Shown piece after piece: positions 8,153 through 15,212 of a DNA stretch of 20,286 nucleotides; the first letter of the stretch is position 1; every line of letters begins with the position of its first letter. The notes under the pieces were generated by a model. The model was not told the DNA's origin, ran no database searches, and saw only the letters and a program-made list of their open reading frames with translations. The position numbers were made by a program, and so were the translations under genes. The stretch is from positions 1 to 20,286 of the forward strand of contig NZ_QUFB01000052.1 of NCBI RefSeq assembly GCF_003478335.1. The letters are read 5' to 3'. The DNA is from Clostridium sp. AM49-4BH (GTDB taxonomy: Bacteria > Bacillota > Clostridia > Lachnospirales > Lachnospiraceae).

Positions 8153-8961
8153 TTCAAAATGCCGCCTAAAAACAGTAAATACATACATGCGTAAAGCCAT
8201 ACCATCAACAGTGCGATCGTGGTCATTGTGCCATAAAAATAACTGTAGTTGGAAAAATGATCTACATAGTAAGAGTAGATATAGGAAAAAATGATCCATC
8301 CTGCGGTTGTAAAAAGAGCGCCGGGTATCTGCTTTAGAAGAGACGTTTTGTGATTGGGAACAAAGTAGTACAGGATCACAAAAAATAAAAACACCACGAC
8401 AAATCCAACAATGGGGCGAATGCTGATGATCGTGAGAAATTTTGATTGCAGCAGAGGAAAAATATGGCAGAGGTGGTAATATAATGTGTTGCCAAATACT
8501 AATATTGTTAAGACAGCGACAAAAAGAATGGCAAATAAAAAAGTATAAAAGAAAGCAAGCAGTCTCACCAACAGAAAGGGACGGCTTTCTTTGATCTCAT
8601 ACACATCGTTGATGCCGCGGATCAACACTAAAAAAGATTTGGAACCAAGCCATACAGCTGTGATTGCGGAAAGTGGAAGTAATGTTTTGGTATTTGGGTT
8701 ATAAATCTGGCCGATCAGACTGGAAATGGTTTCGCCAAAGGAAAGCGGAAATATCATTTGAATGATATTTGCAAGATTACTTTCCGTGATCGGAGTGAAG
8801 CGAAGCAGAGAAAGCAAAAACATGGTAAACGGTAAAAAGGATAGCATCATAAAAAATGCGGCAGCTCCTGCGTGAGAGGAAACGCTGGCGTTTCGTGCTT
8901 TATCAGCAACTCGCTGATAAAGGGAATATCCCGGAAGTGCTTTTAATCTGTTTTGGATCAT
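8119..8961 (-). CDS. YihY/virulence factor BrkB family membrane protein
   Basis: A 280-residue inner-membrane protein of the YihY/BrkB family, once misnamed ribonuclease BN. About six hydrophobic helices are visible, with the family's N-terminal pattern of a short amphipathic start and then SSHAGAAAFFMMLSFLPFTMFLL. Later blocks include WLGSKSFLVLIRGINDVYE and a C-terminal region with the run IALLMVWLYACMYLLFLGG. The length is usual for the family. The start is ATG at 8961, with GGAGGA (complement of 8967-8972) five bases upstream. The gene converges on the SpoIID gene and the coding regions overlap by 34 bases (8119-8152), with no terminator between. The biological role of the family is not settled. 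Confidence 0.9.
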   Translation of the reverse strand: MIQNRLKALPGYSLYQRVADKARNASVSSHAGAAAFFMMLSFLPFTMFLLSLLRFTPITESNLANIIQMIFPLSFGETISSLIGQIYNPNTKTLLPLSAITAVWLGSKSFLVLIRGINDVYEIKESRPFLLVRLLAFFYTFLFAILFVAVLTILVFGNTLYYHLCHIFPLLQSKFLTIISIRPIVGFVVVFLFFVILYYFVPNHKTSLLKQIPGALFTTAGWIIFSYIYSYYVDHFSNYSYFYGTMTTIALLMVWLYACMYLLFLGGILNHLADSSHPSK

Positions 8962-8989
8962 AGGAATCCTCCATTTTCACAATTTTAAG

Positions 8990-9125
8990 GTGTTTACAGA
9001 GTGGTAAATAGTATTATCTCAAACTCCAAGTCCACCTCAACAATCTCTAAGGTAAGTGTTTACAGAGTGGTAAATAGTATTATCTCAGACTTCACACATT
9101 CGGAGTTTGAGATATTGATCGATAC
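8990..9125. repeat. Two 36-nt direct repeats with a 30-nt spacer, plus a partial inverted copy
   Basis: The 36-nt segment at 8990-9025 recurs at 9056-9091 with one A/G difference near its end; the first 32 bases are identical. The 30 bases between (9026-9055) are unrelated to the repeat, so the period is 66. On the minus strand each repeat runs from AGTTTGAGATA to GTAAACAC, with GTTT and AAAC near its ends and a short TTTAC/GTAAA inverted repeat inside. A third, inverted and partial copy lies at 9102-9125. There GGAGTTTGAGATA (9102-9114) is complementary to 13 bases of the first repeat, and the match resumes at ATACC after a mismatched middle. A 36+30 arrangement is the usual geometry of type II CRISPR arrays. 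With only two repeats and no cas gene, a duplicated operator is also possible. The repeats form part of the yihY upstream region. Confidence 0.55.
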
Positions 9126-9141
9126 CATCTTATAGTATAAT
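9115..9141 (+). promoter_or_regulatory. Possible promoter of the flavin-reductase-like gene
   Basis: TATAAT at 9136-9141 is a consensus -10 within TATAGTATAATATG. The best -35 candidates upstream, TTGATC at 9115-9120 (15-base spacer) and TATTGA at 9113-9118 (17-base spacer), are imperfect. A second candidate nearer the gene is TTGTGT (9197-9202) with TAAAAT (9220-9225), spaced 17 bases. Confidence 0.4.
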
Positions 9142-9242
9142 ATGCGAGAGTTGTTTTGACTAGTTCTAAAACATCGCTATAGCAGGCAAGAAAAAATTGT
9201 GTTACACTGTAGCACAGCATAAAATAAAGGAGGAAATGCACT

Positions 9243-9749
9243 ATGCATACATTTCAAAAAAAAGACAAGACAGTATTAACAATGAATCCGTTTGATAAGA
9301 TCGGCAAGCAATGGATGCTGATCACATCCGGAGATGAGGATAAGGCCAATACAATGACAGCCTCATGGGGTGGTGTTGGCGTACTGTGGGGAAGTGATGT
9401 GGTTTATATTTTTGTTCGTCAGTCACGTTATACCAAAGAATTCATTGACAAAACAGGACACTTTTCTATCAGCTTTTTGGGAGAAGAATACCGCAAGGCA
9501 TTACAGCATTTGGGAACGGTATCCGGCAGAGATGGGGATAAGATCAGCGAAGCTGGTGTTTCTGTTGCTTATGAGAATGGGATACCATATATTGATGAAG
9601 CGGAACTGGTGCTTACCTGTACAGCACTCTCTGCAACAGATATTACTATGGATCAGATGTTGGATGCAGAAATTGAGCCAAAATGGTATGCGGATGGCGA
9701 TCTTCATACGATGTATGTTGGGAAGATTGAAGAGATATTAGTCCGTTAA
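9243..9749 (+). CDS. Flavin reductase-like (flavoredoxin-type) domain protein
   Basis: A 168-residue protein that matches the flavin reductase-like / flavoredoxin fold, a small FMN-binding split barrel. Visible family features are the N-terminal MNPFDKIGKQWMLITSGDEDKAN and the strand-turn NTMTASWGGVGVLWG followed by VVYIFVRQSRYTKEFI. These mark the FMN-binding part, and FSISFLGEEYRKALQHLG comes next. Such proteins bind FMN and transfer electrons or reduce flavins; the partner is unknown. The ATG at 9243 has AAGGAGG (9227-9233) upstream with nine intervening bases. It appears monocistronic. No clear GC-rich terminator follows; only an AT-rich inverted repeat (TATATACA/TGTATATA) lies about 20 bases downstream. 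Confidence 0.87.
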   Translation: MHTFQKKDKTVLTMNPFDKIGKQWMLITSGDEDKANTMTASWGGVGVLWGSDVVYIFVRQSRYTKEFIDKTGHFSISFLGEEYRKALQHLGTVSGRDGDKISEAGVSVAYENGIPYIDEAELVLTCTALSATDITMDQMLDAEIEPKWYADGDLHTMYVGKIEEILVR

Positions 9750-9917
9750 GATCGAACGTGATAATTTATATACAGAATGCCATATATTTGCCTTGTATAT
9801 ATAGTATTTAATAATTACCGGAAGTAAAAACAATAAGCCGCCTTACCGATCATGATCTGGTTGTCATTTGCAGAAGTTTAGGGCTTAGAATTACTGGTCA
9901 GGGATAGTCCTGAAATG
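9750..9917 (+). other. Non-coding stretch with possible RNA structure
   Basis: No gene is visible here. The first 70 bases are AT-rich and include TATATACA ... TGTATATA as an inverted repeat. Positions 9834-9913 contain complementary segments: TAAGCC (9834-9839) with GGCTTA (9882-9887), and TCAGG (9898-9902) with CCTGA (9909-9913). TCATTTG (9864-9870) can also pair with CAAATGA (9922-9928), inside the following promoter. These could be an unannotated small RNA or chance pairings. I do not recognise a known riboswitch class. Confidence 0.3.
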
Positions 9918-9946
9918 TTGACAAATGAAAAGTCGCGTGCTAGTAT
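9918..9946 (+). promoter_or_regulatory. Strong promoter of the basic secreted protein gene
   Basis: TTGACA at 9918-9923 is a perfect -35 and lies 17 bases from TAGTAT (9941-9946), which is preceded by TGC, an extended -10. Transcription should start near 9953, only a few bases before the hairpin at 9957. Confidence 0.8.
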
Positions 9947-9956
9947 TGTTTCTGGT

Positions 9957-9975
9957 GGCAGATCTGGGATCTGCC
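9957..9975 (+). promoter_or_regulatory. Hairpin at the predicted mRNA 5' end
   Basis: GGCAGATC (9957-9964) pairs perfectly with GATCTGCC (9968-9975) around a three-base loop, followed by a T-rich stretch. Because the upstream promoter places the transcript start at about 9953, this hairpin would cap the 5' end of the mRNA. That is the layout of mRNA-stabilising 5' stem-loops. It could instead terminate transcription coming from upstream, given the AATTTTATCTTTTATTTT tail. Confidence 0.55.
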
Positions 9976-10015
9976 GACAATTTTATCTTTTATTTTAATG
10001 TGAGGAGGACACGTT

Positions 10016-10615
10016 ATGAGATTCGCAAAAGTACCAAAGAGAGTATTATCACTCTCCATGGCTGCTGCAGTAGCAGCAACAACAGTAGCAGTACCAGTTG
10101 TATCACAGAAGGCAGATGCAGCAAGCAAGTATTCCGCATATCTTTGCTTCGCATCAAAGAGTTTCAACGGTGTTGCAGCTAACCATAATGAATCAAACCG
10201 CGCTAAGGGCGTATTTAATGGCGCAAAGGGCAATAAGAAGATTGCCGGTATTAAGGTTAAGAATGCTACATTCAAGAAAGGTAAATTCAAATTTACCGTA
10301 TCTGTATCCGGTAAGAAATTAAAGAAGTTTGCTAAGGATAAGGGCTGGAATTCAATCTATGTTGATACATCTCTTGCAGGAGCTAAGAAGAAAAAACTTT
10401 CTGTTTCTAAGGTTACATTGAAGATGGATGGAAAGACAGTTAAGACAATTAAGAAACCTGTACTTACTCCGGATCCGGGCAAGAAGGATAAGTTCACTCA
10501 GATCATGGTTGTAAATACTTGGAACTCTAATGCTAATAAGAAATGTGCAGCAAAAAGCATCAAGAAAATGCCTAAGAAGAGCATGACAGTTACTGTAACA
10601 GGTAAGCTTAAATAA
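10016..10615 (+). CDS. Small, very basic secreted protein of unknown function
   Basis: A 199-residue protein with a Sec signal peptide: basic MRFAKVPKR, then a hydrophobic Ala/Val-rich core, then an AxA site at about residue 35 (KADA-ASKY). The mature part is extremely rich in lysine (for example GAKKKKLSVSK and KKMPKKSMTVTVTGKLK) and looks like beta strands separated by charged turns. I recognise no named domain. The ATG at 10016 has GAGGAGG (10002-10008) seven bases upstream. Codon use is narrow and resembles highly expressed genes. A strong promoter, a 5' hairpin and a strong terminator make this an isolated, probably abundant transcript. The basic composition could suit binding to anionic cell-wall polymers; that is inference only. 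Confidence 0.85.
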   Translation: MRFAKVPKRVLSLSMAAAVAATTVAVPVVSQKADAASKYSAYLCFASKSFNGVAANHNESNRAKGVFNGAKGNKKIAGIKVKNATFKKGKFKFTVSVSGKKLKKFAKDKGWNSIYVDTSLAGAKKKKLSVSKVTLKMDGKTVKTIKKPVLTPDPGKKDKFTQIMVVNTWNSNANKKCAAKSIKKMPKKSMTVTVTGKLK

Positions 10616-10687
10616 TTCTTATCATTAGGAAATATAAGGCGGTCGATTGATGATCTATCATGGTACGTCTGTAAATGAATGTATGAG

Positions 10688-10719
10688 AGAACCGGTACCT
10701 ATTCGTACCGGTTCTTTTC
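10688..10719 (+). terminator. Rho-independent terminator after the secreted protein gene
   Basis: A 10-bp perfect stem pairs GAACCGGTAC (10689-10698) with GTACCGGTTC (10705-10714) around a six-base loop, followed by TTTTCT. One more A-T pair extends the base. Confidence 0.9.
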
Positions 10720-10746
10720 TAAGCAAAGAGAAAATATGGGGGACAT

Positions 10747-11676
10747 ATGGAAGACTACGGAAAGTTTTTGGAGATGGTCAATGAGATCAAAAATATTGCA
10801 GTAACACAGGGTGGGAAATTAACCAAAGAAGAGATTTTGAGTTATTTGGGAGATATGCAGCTTTCCGAGGAACAGTTGCAGGCATTGTACCAGTATCTTG
10901 GAGCACATGCTATAGAAATTGAGAATTATGAATATAAGCCGGATAAAGACATGCTTCGTGCTATGACAGAGAATGAGCCTGAAGAACAGCAGGAGGAGGT
11001 ACTTTCCGGAGAAGATAAAGAAGATCGTTCCGAGAGAAATCGCAGACTCTATCGTGAGGAATTGGATGCCTGGAATGATTATAATGATACAGTTACGGAA
11101 GAGGAGATCGTTCGCTTTTTGCAGGGAGAACGTGCATTGCGTGACCGTATTATCGAGAGCAGACTGCATCGGGTGACGGAGATGACGAAAGAGTATCGCA
11201 AAAGAGAGGCACCGGTGGAAGAATTGATCGCAGAGGGCAATCTCGGATTATTAGAAGGAATGCTTGTGATCGAGGAGAATACAGAACGCTATCTGTTGGA
11301 AAATGGCAAAGCAGATCTTGCTGCATTTTGGGGGACGTTAGAGTTAGAGGCAAAGTTGGCAATGGAGCGTTATATTGATGAAGAACTGCATAATAAAGAC
11401 CAGGAAAGTGCAATGCTTGCCAAGACAAATCTTCTGCATGAGGCAACCAAATATCTTGCTGAGGAGAATGGCAAGATTCCGACGGTACAGGAATTATCCT
11501 CGTATACACACATTTTGGAGGAGGAGATACTTCAGATCATGGGATTGTCGGAAGACACTAAGAGAGTGGCTGTAATGCCGGAACCACAGCCGGAGCAAAT
11601 GGATGCAGAGAATGGCGACACGATCATTAATAATGATATCGGCCGGATTCTTCGTGGCAGAGGAAGAAATCAGTGA
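10747..11676 (+). CDS. Degenerate sigma-70-like protein lacking region 4
   Basis: A 309-residue acidic protein that resembles parts of a primary sigma factor in the right order. Residues 20-58 (KLTKEEILSYLGDMQLSEEQ...) look like region 1.1. An acidic linker fills 70-105. Residues 132-172 match regions 2.1-2.2, the core-binding part (SRLHRVTEMTKEYRK and then EELIAEGNLGLLEGM). Residues 228-275 resemble region 3 (ATKYLAEENGKIPTVQELS). The stretch where regions 2.3-2.4 should melt and read the -10 element is poorly conserved, and region 4, which reads the -35, is absent. It may bind RNA polymerase without directing normal promoters. The start codon is ATG 10747, with GGGGGA about four bases upstream. 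Its stop overlaps the mutY start as GTGA, so the two are coupled. Function unknown. Confidence 0.72.
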   Translation: MEDYGKFLEMVNEIKNIAVTQGGKLTKEEILSYLGDMQLSEEQLQALYQYLGAHAIEIENYEYKPDKDMLRAMTENEPEEQQEEVLSGEDKEDRSERNRRLYREELDAWNDYNDTVTEEEIVRFLQGERALRDRIIESRLHRVTEMTKEYRKREAPVEELIAEGNLGLLEGMLVIEENTERYLLENGKADLAAFWGTLELEAKLAMERYIDEELHNKDQESAMLAKTNLLHEATKYLAEENGKIPTVQELSSYTHILEEEILQIMGLSEDTKRVAVMPEPQPEQMDAENGDTIINNDIGRILRGRGRNQ

Positions 11677-12704
11677 AAGAAATTGTAAAACCGTTAATGC
11701 AGTGGTATGCAAAACATGCAAGAACACTGCCATGGCGAAGTGACCCAACACCGTATCATGTATGGTTGTCAGAGATCATGCTGCAGCAGACGAGAGTGGA
11801 GGCTGTGATAGGGTATTATGATCGATTCCTTGAGGAATTGCCGAATGTGCAGAGCCTTGCTGCCGTCTCGGAAGAACGTTTGCTTAAATTGTGGGAAGGA
11901 CTAGGCTACTATAATCGAGCCAGAAATCTCCAAAAAGCGGCGGTGCAGATATGTGAACAGTATCAGGGAAAGTTTCCGGAAAGTTATGAAGAATGGCTTG
12001 CGTTGCCGGGAATCGGTGCATATACTGCAGGAGCCGTCACATCGATAGCTTTCGGGAAAAAGGAGGCAGCGGTGGATGGCAATGTGTACCGCATTTACAC
12101 CAGATTGTATGCGGATGATACAGAGATCAGCAAAACAGCATTTCAACGGAATGTACGGGAAACCGTCAAAGAGGCATTGCCGGAGGAGGCAGGCCGATTC
12201 AATCAGGCGTTAATGGATCTCGGTGCTTTGATCTGTATTCCAAATGGAGAACCACATTGTTCTGTGTGTCCGGTAGCGGAGTTTTGTAAGGCGAGAAAGC
12301 AGGGGACGATGCAATGTTATCCGGTGAAGAAGACCAAGAAAGAACGAAAACTTGAACAACGCACGATTTTTGTGATCGAGTGTCAGGGAAAATATATGAT
12401 CCGTAAACGGCCGGAGAAAGGGCTTCTTGCGGGAATGTGGGAGTTGCCCGGACAGGAACAGCACATGTCTTTAGAAGAGATTCGGGATTGGACAGCAGAG
12501 TGGGATCTGAGCGGCGACATTCAATTGCTAGGCAGGGCAAAGCATATTTTTAGTCATGTGGAATGGCACATGTTGGGGTATGGAATCCATTTGCGGGACA
12601 TCCCGGAGCAACTTCGATCGCAGGGAATATTCTGTGATGCGCAGACACTACGGGAACAGTACAGTATCCCGACGGCATTTGCCTACTATCTGCAGTCTCT
12701 TTGA
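11673..12704 (+). CDS. mutY: A/G-specific adenine glycosylase MutY
   Basis: A 343-residue DNA repair enzyme that removes adenine mispaired with 8-oxoguanine. Visible features: catalytic Glu34 in WLSEIMLQQTRVEAV, the helix-hairpin-helix LPGIGAYTAGAV (about 111-122), and the catalytic Asp in VDGNVYRIYTRLY. An iron-sulphur cluster motif reads C-x7-C-x2-C-x5-C (CIPNGEPHCSVCPVAEFC). A C-terminal MutT-like domain from about residue 230 (FVIECQGKYMIRKRPEKG, WELPG) recognises 8-oxoguanine. The GTG start at 11673 overlaps the upstream stop by four bases, so translation is probably coupled to the sigma-like gene. Length is normal. No good terminator was found after it. Confidence 0.95.
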   Translation: MKEIVKPLMQWYAKHARTLPWRSDPTPYHVWLSEIMLQQTRVEAVIGYYDRFLEELPNVQSLAAVSEERLLKLWEGLGYYNRARNLQKAAVQICEQYQGKFPESYEEWLALPGIGAYTAGAVTSIAFGKKEAAVDGNVYRIYTRLYADDTEISKTAFQRNVRETVKEALPEEAGRFNQALMDLGALICIPNGEPHCSVCPVAEFCKARKQGTMQCYPVKKTKKERKLEQRTIFVIECQGKYMIRKRPEKGLLAGMWELPGQEQHMSLEEIRDWTAEWDLSGDIQLLGRAKHIFSHVEWHMLGYGIHLRDIPEQLRSQGIFCDAQTLREQYSIPTAFAYYLQSL

Positions 12705-12840
12705 CACAATAAGCAATATGCGGATCGATCAGCATCTTTCGGTATGGAAAGTTTTAGCAAAGTGTTTTCTCAGGAGAAATATATACTCCTGTACGTATAT
12801 TTGTACACTACAAGAGTAGTGCTTAGAAAAAAGAGAAGTT
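12705..12840 (+). other. Intergenic stretch after mutY with two small hairpins
   Basis: No gene is seen. CAGGAG (12771-12776) pairs with CTCCTG (12786-12791), and CACTAC (12806-12811) pairs with GTAGTG (12816-12821) around an AAGA loop. Neither is followed by a T tail on the plus strand, so neither is a convincing mutY terminator. On the minus strand the second hairpin is preceded, not followed, by T. The stretch continues into the nrdD control region, which together separates mutY and nrdD by about 315 bases. Confidence 0.45.
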
Positions 12841-12886
12841 CCACAATATTTAGTGATTTCTGAAGAATAATCACAATATATTGTGG
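12841..12886 (+). promoter_or_regulatory. Tandem NrdR boxes upstream of nrdD
   Basis: CACAATATTTAGTG (12842-12855) and CACAATATATTGTG (12872-12885) both fit the palindromic NrdR box, whose known consensus is close to ACACTATATATTGTGT. The second is a perfect palindrome. Their centres are 30 bases apart, about three helical turns, as expected for paired NrdR boxes. The second box runs into the -35 region of the nrdD promoter, which fits repression. NrdR is the ATP/dATP-sensing repressor of ribonucleotide reductase genes. Confidence 0.75.
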
Positions 12887-12894
12887 ACTTTTTT
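12841..12894 (+). terminator. Possible terminator formed by the two NrdR boxes
   Basis: CCACAATAT (12841-12849) pairs with ATATTGTGG (12878-12886), and GTGATT (12853-12858) pairs with AATCAC (12869-12874). The structure is followed by six T (12889-12894). This could end transcripts coming from mutY. The pairing may only reflect the fact that each box is palindromic. Confidence 0.45.
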
Positions 12895-12912
12895 GCGCCC
12901 TGGTGCTATAAT
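12884..12912 (+). promoter_or_regulatory. Promoter of the nrdD-nrdG operon
   Basis: TATAAT at 12907-12912 is a perfect -10 and is preceded by TGC (extended -10). TGGACT at 12884-12889 is a four-of-six match to the -35 and lies 17 bases upstream. Transcription should start near 12919, giving a leader of about 100 bases. The downstream NrdR box overlaps the -35. Confidence 0.75.
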
Positions 12913-13019
12913 ACTCAAGTGTTGCATTTACGAAATAACGGTGTCATCTGTATGGGACAAGCGTTCGATGACCCGAAATTATAATAGTGGCTTAAATAAT
13001 GAAAAAATGGAGGAGAAGG

Positions 13020-15146
13020 ATGAAGGTTACAAAACGAGATGGGCGAGTTGTGGACTATGATAGAAATAAGATCATAGTTGCGATCCAAAAGGCAAATGCG
13101 GAGGTTGACCGATACGAACAGGTATCTGAGGAAAAGATCGATGCGATCGTTGCCGGAATTGAAAATAAGCATGTGGATAATCTGCAGGTGGAAGATATTC
13201 AGGACATGATCGAGCAGAAACTTATGAGTGAACATAAATATGCACTCGCCAAGAAGTATATTATTTATCGTTATACACGCGAAATGGTACGTCGTGCGAA
13301 TACGACAGATGATTCTATTATGAGTCTGATCCAAAACAGCAACAAAGATGTTATGGAAGAGAATTCTAACAAAAACGCTTATATTGCCTCAACCCAGCGT
13401 GATCTGATCGCAGGAGAGGTGTCGAAGGATCTGACCAAGAGAGTGCTGCTTCCGGAGAAGATCGTGAAAGCTCATGAAGATGGTGTATTGCATTTTCATG
13501 ATATGGACTATTATCTGCAAAGTATTTTTAACTGTTGCCTGATCAATATTGGCGATATGTTTGAACATGGAACAGTGATGAATGGCAAGCTGATCGAGAG
13601 CCCGAAGAGCTTTCAGGTGGCTTGTACGGTCATGACGCAGATCATTTCTGCTGTTGCGAGCAGCCAATATGGCGGACAATCTGTTGATGTGCGTCATTTG
13701 GGTAAATATCTGCGGATGACGCGTGAAAAGTATGAGAGACATTACGAGGAAAAATATGGAGATAAAGTGCCTGCAGAGGTGCGTAAGGCGTTTGCAGATG
13801 ATCGAATTGCAGATGAGTTAAGATCCGGTGTGCAGACGATACAATATCAGATCAACACATTGATGACAACGAATGGTCAGTCGCCGTTTGTAACACTGTT
13901 TTTGAATTTGGACAAGGATGATCCATACATTGCAGAAAATGCGATGATCATTGAGGAAATCCTGAATCAACGTATCGAAGGGATCAAAAACGAGAAAGGT
14001 GTCTATGTGACACCGGCATTTCCAAAGCTGATCTATGTATTGGATGAGCATAACTGCCTGCGAGGCGGTAAATATGATTACCTGACTCGCTTGGCAGTGA
14101 AATGTTCTGCAAAGCGTATGTACCCGGATTATATTTCAGCAAAAAAAATGCGTGAAAATTATGAGGGTAATGTTTTTTCCTGCATGGGATGCCGCAGCTT
14201 TTTAACACCTTGGAAAGATGAGAATGGAAATTATAAATTTGAGGGAAGATTTAATCAGGGTGTTGTCAGCTTGAATCTTCCGCAGATCGGTATTTTAGCT
14301 GAGGGTGATGAGGAAAAATTCTGGTCACTCCTAGAGGAACGTTTGGCACTTTGCTTTGAGGCACTGATGTGTCGTCACCATGCACTGGAGGGGACTTTGT
14401 CAAATGTAAGTCCGATCCACTGGCAGTATGGTGCAATCGCAAGATTAAAGCCGGGTGAGACGATCGATAAACTGCTTCATAATGGCTATTCTACGATTTC
14501 ATTGGGATATATTGGTTTATATGAAGTGACAAAACTTATGACAGGTGTCAGCCACACAGATCCGAAAGGAACGGATTTCGCATTGCGTCTGATGAAACGT
14601 TTGCGTTTGGCTTGCGATACTTGGAAGTTAGAAACCGGTATCGGTTTTGGACTGTATGGAACACCGGCAGAAAGTTTGTGTTATCGTTTTGCTGAGATTG
14701 ATAAGAAACGTTTTGGTGTGATTGCGGATGTTACAGATAAGGGTTATTATACCAACTCTTATCATGTGGATGTGCGCGAGAAAATTGATGCCTTTGAGAA
14801 GTTTACTTTTGAAAGTCAATTCCAAAATATTTCTTCCGGTGGTGCGATCTCTTATGTGGAGATTCCAAATATGCGGCATAATCTGGAGGCATTGGAAGAT
14901 GTTGTTCGCTTTATCTACGATAACATTCAGTATGCGGAGTTCAATACGAAGTCGGATTATTGTCATGTGTGTGGATTTGATGGTGAGATCATCATTAACG
15001 ATGATCTGGAGTGGGAATGCCCTCAGTGTCACAATAAGGACCGCAATCGTATGAATGTCACAAGAAGAACCTGTGGGTATTTAGGTGAGAACTTTTGGAA
15101 TGTTGGTAAGACGAAAGAGATCAACGCCCGTGTGCTTCATTTATAA
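13020..15146 (+). CDS. nrdD: Anaerobic (class III) ribonucleoside-triphosphate reductase, large subunit
   Basis: A 708-residue glycyl-radical enzyme that reduces ribonucleoside triphosphates to dNTPs without oxygen, usually using formate. It opens with an ATP-cone domain (VTKRDGRVVDYDRNKIIVAI), the allosteric dATP/ATP switch. The catalytic barrel includes FSCMGCRSFLTPW. Two CxxC pairs near the C-terminus (CHVCGF and CPQCHN) bind zinc. The glycyl-radical motif is RRTCGYLGEN, with Gly at about residue 686. I chose ATG 13020 because GGAGG at 13009-13013 lies six bases upstream. The frame also has an ATG at 12999 that would add seven residues and put the ribosome binding site inside the gene. It is followed by its activase gene nrdG. 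Confidence 0.96.
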   Translation: MKVTKRDGRVVDYDRNKIIVAIQKANAEVDRYEQVSEEKIDAIVAGIENKHVDNLQVEDIQDMIEQKLMSEHKYALAKKYIIYRYTREMVRRANTTDDSIMSLIQNSNKDVMEENSNKNAYIASTQRDLIAGEVSKDLTKRVLLPEKIVKAHEDGVLHFHDMDYYLQSIFNCCLINIGDMFEHGTVMNGKLIESPKSFQVACTVMTQIISAVASSQYGGQSVDVRHLGKYLRMTREKYERHYEEKYGDKVPAEVRKAFADDRIADELRSGVQTIQYQINTLMTTNGQSPFVTLFLNLDKDDPYIAENAMIIEEILNQRIEGIKNEKGVYVTPAFPKLIYVLDEHNCLRGGKYDYLTRLAVKCSAKRMYPDYISAKKMRENYEGNVFSCMGCRSFLTPWKDENGNYKFEGRFNQGVVSLNLPQIGILAEGDEEKFWSLLEERLALCFEALMCRHHALEGTLSNVSPIHWQYGAIARLKPGETIDKLLHNGYSTISLGYIGLYEVTKLMTGVSHTDPKGTDFALRLMKRLRLACDTWKLETGIGFGLYGTPAESLCYRFAEIDKKRFGVIADVTDKGYYTNSYHVDVREKIDAFEKFTFESQFQNISSGGAISYVEIPNMRHNLEALEDVVRFIYDNIQYAEFNTKSDYCHVCGFDGEIIINDDLEWECPQCHNKDRNRMNVTRRTCGYLGENFWNVGKTKEINARVLHL

Positions 15147-15164
15147 AAGCAACGGTAAGTTCGG

Positions 15165-15190
15165 TATAGAGACAGAGAATCTGCTCTATA
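15165..15190 (+). other. Intercistronic hairpin between nrdD and nrdG
   Basis: TATAGAG (15165-15171) pairs with CTCTATA (15184-15190) and CAGA (15173-15176) with TCTG (15180-15183). This gives an 11-bp stem with one bulged A and a GAA loop. No T run follows, so it is not a standard terminator. It lies just before the nrdG ribosome binding site and might act in RNA processing or in setting the nrdD:nrdG ratio. Confidence 0.55.
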
Positions 15191-15212
15191 ATAGTAGAAA
15201 GGCATAGAAATT

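Noticed and set aside
9940..10290. Minus-strand open frame overlapping the secreted protein gene
   Set aside because: It is antisense to a gene with a clear signal peptide, promoter and codon bias, and has no plausible start signal.
12999..13019. Earlier ATG for nrdD
   Set aside because: It adds MKKWRRR before the conserved ATP-cone start and would place the strong GGAGG ribosome binding site inside the coding region.
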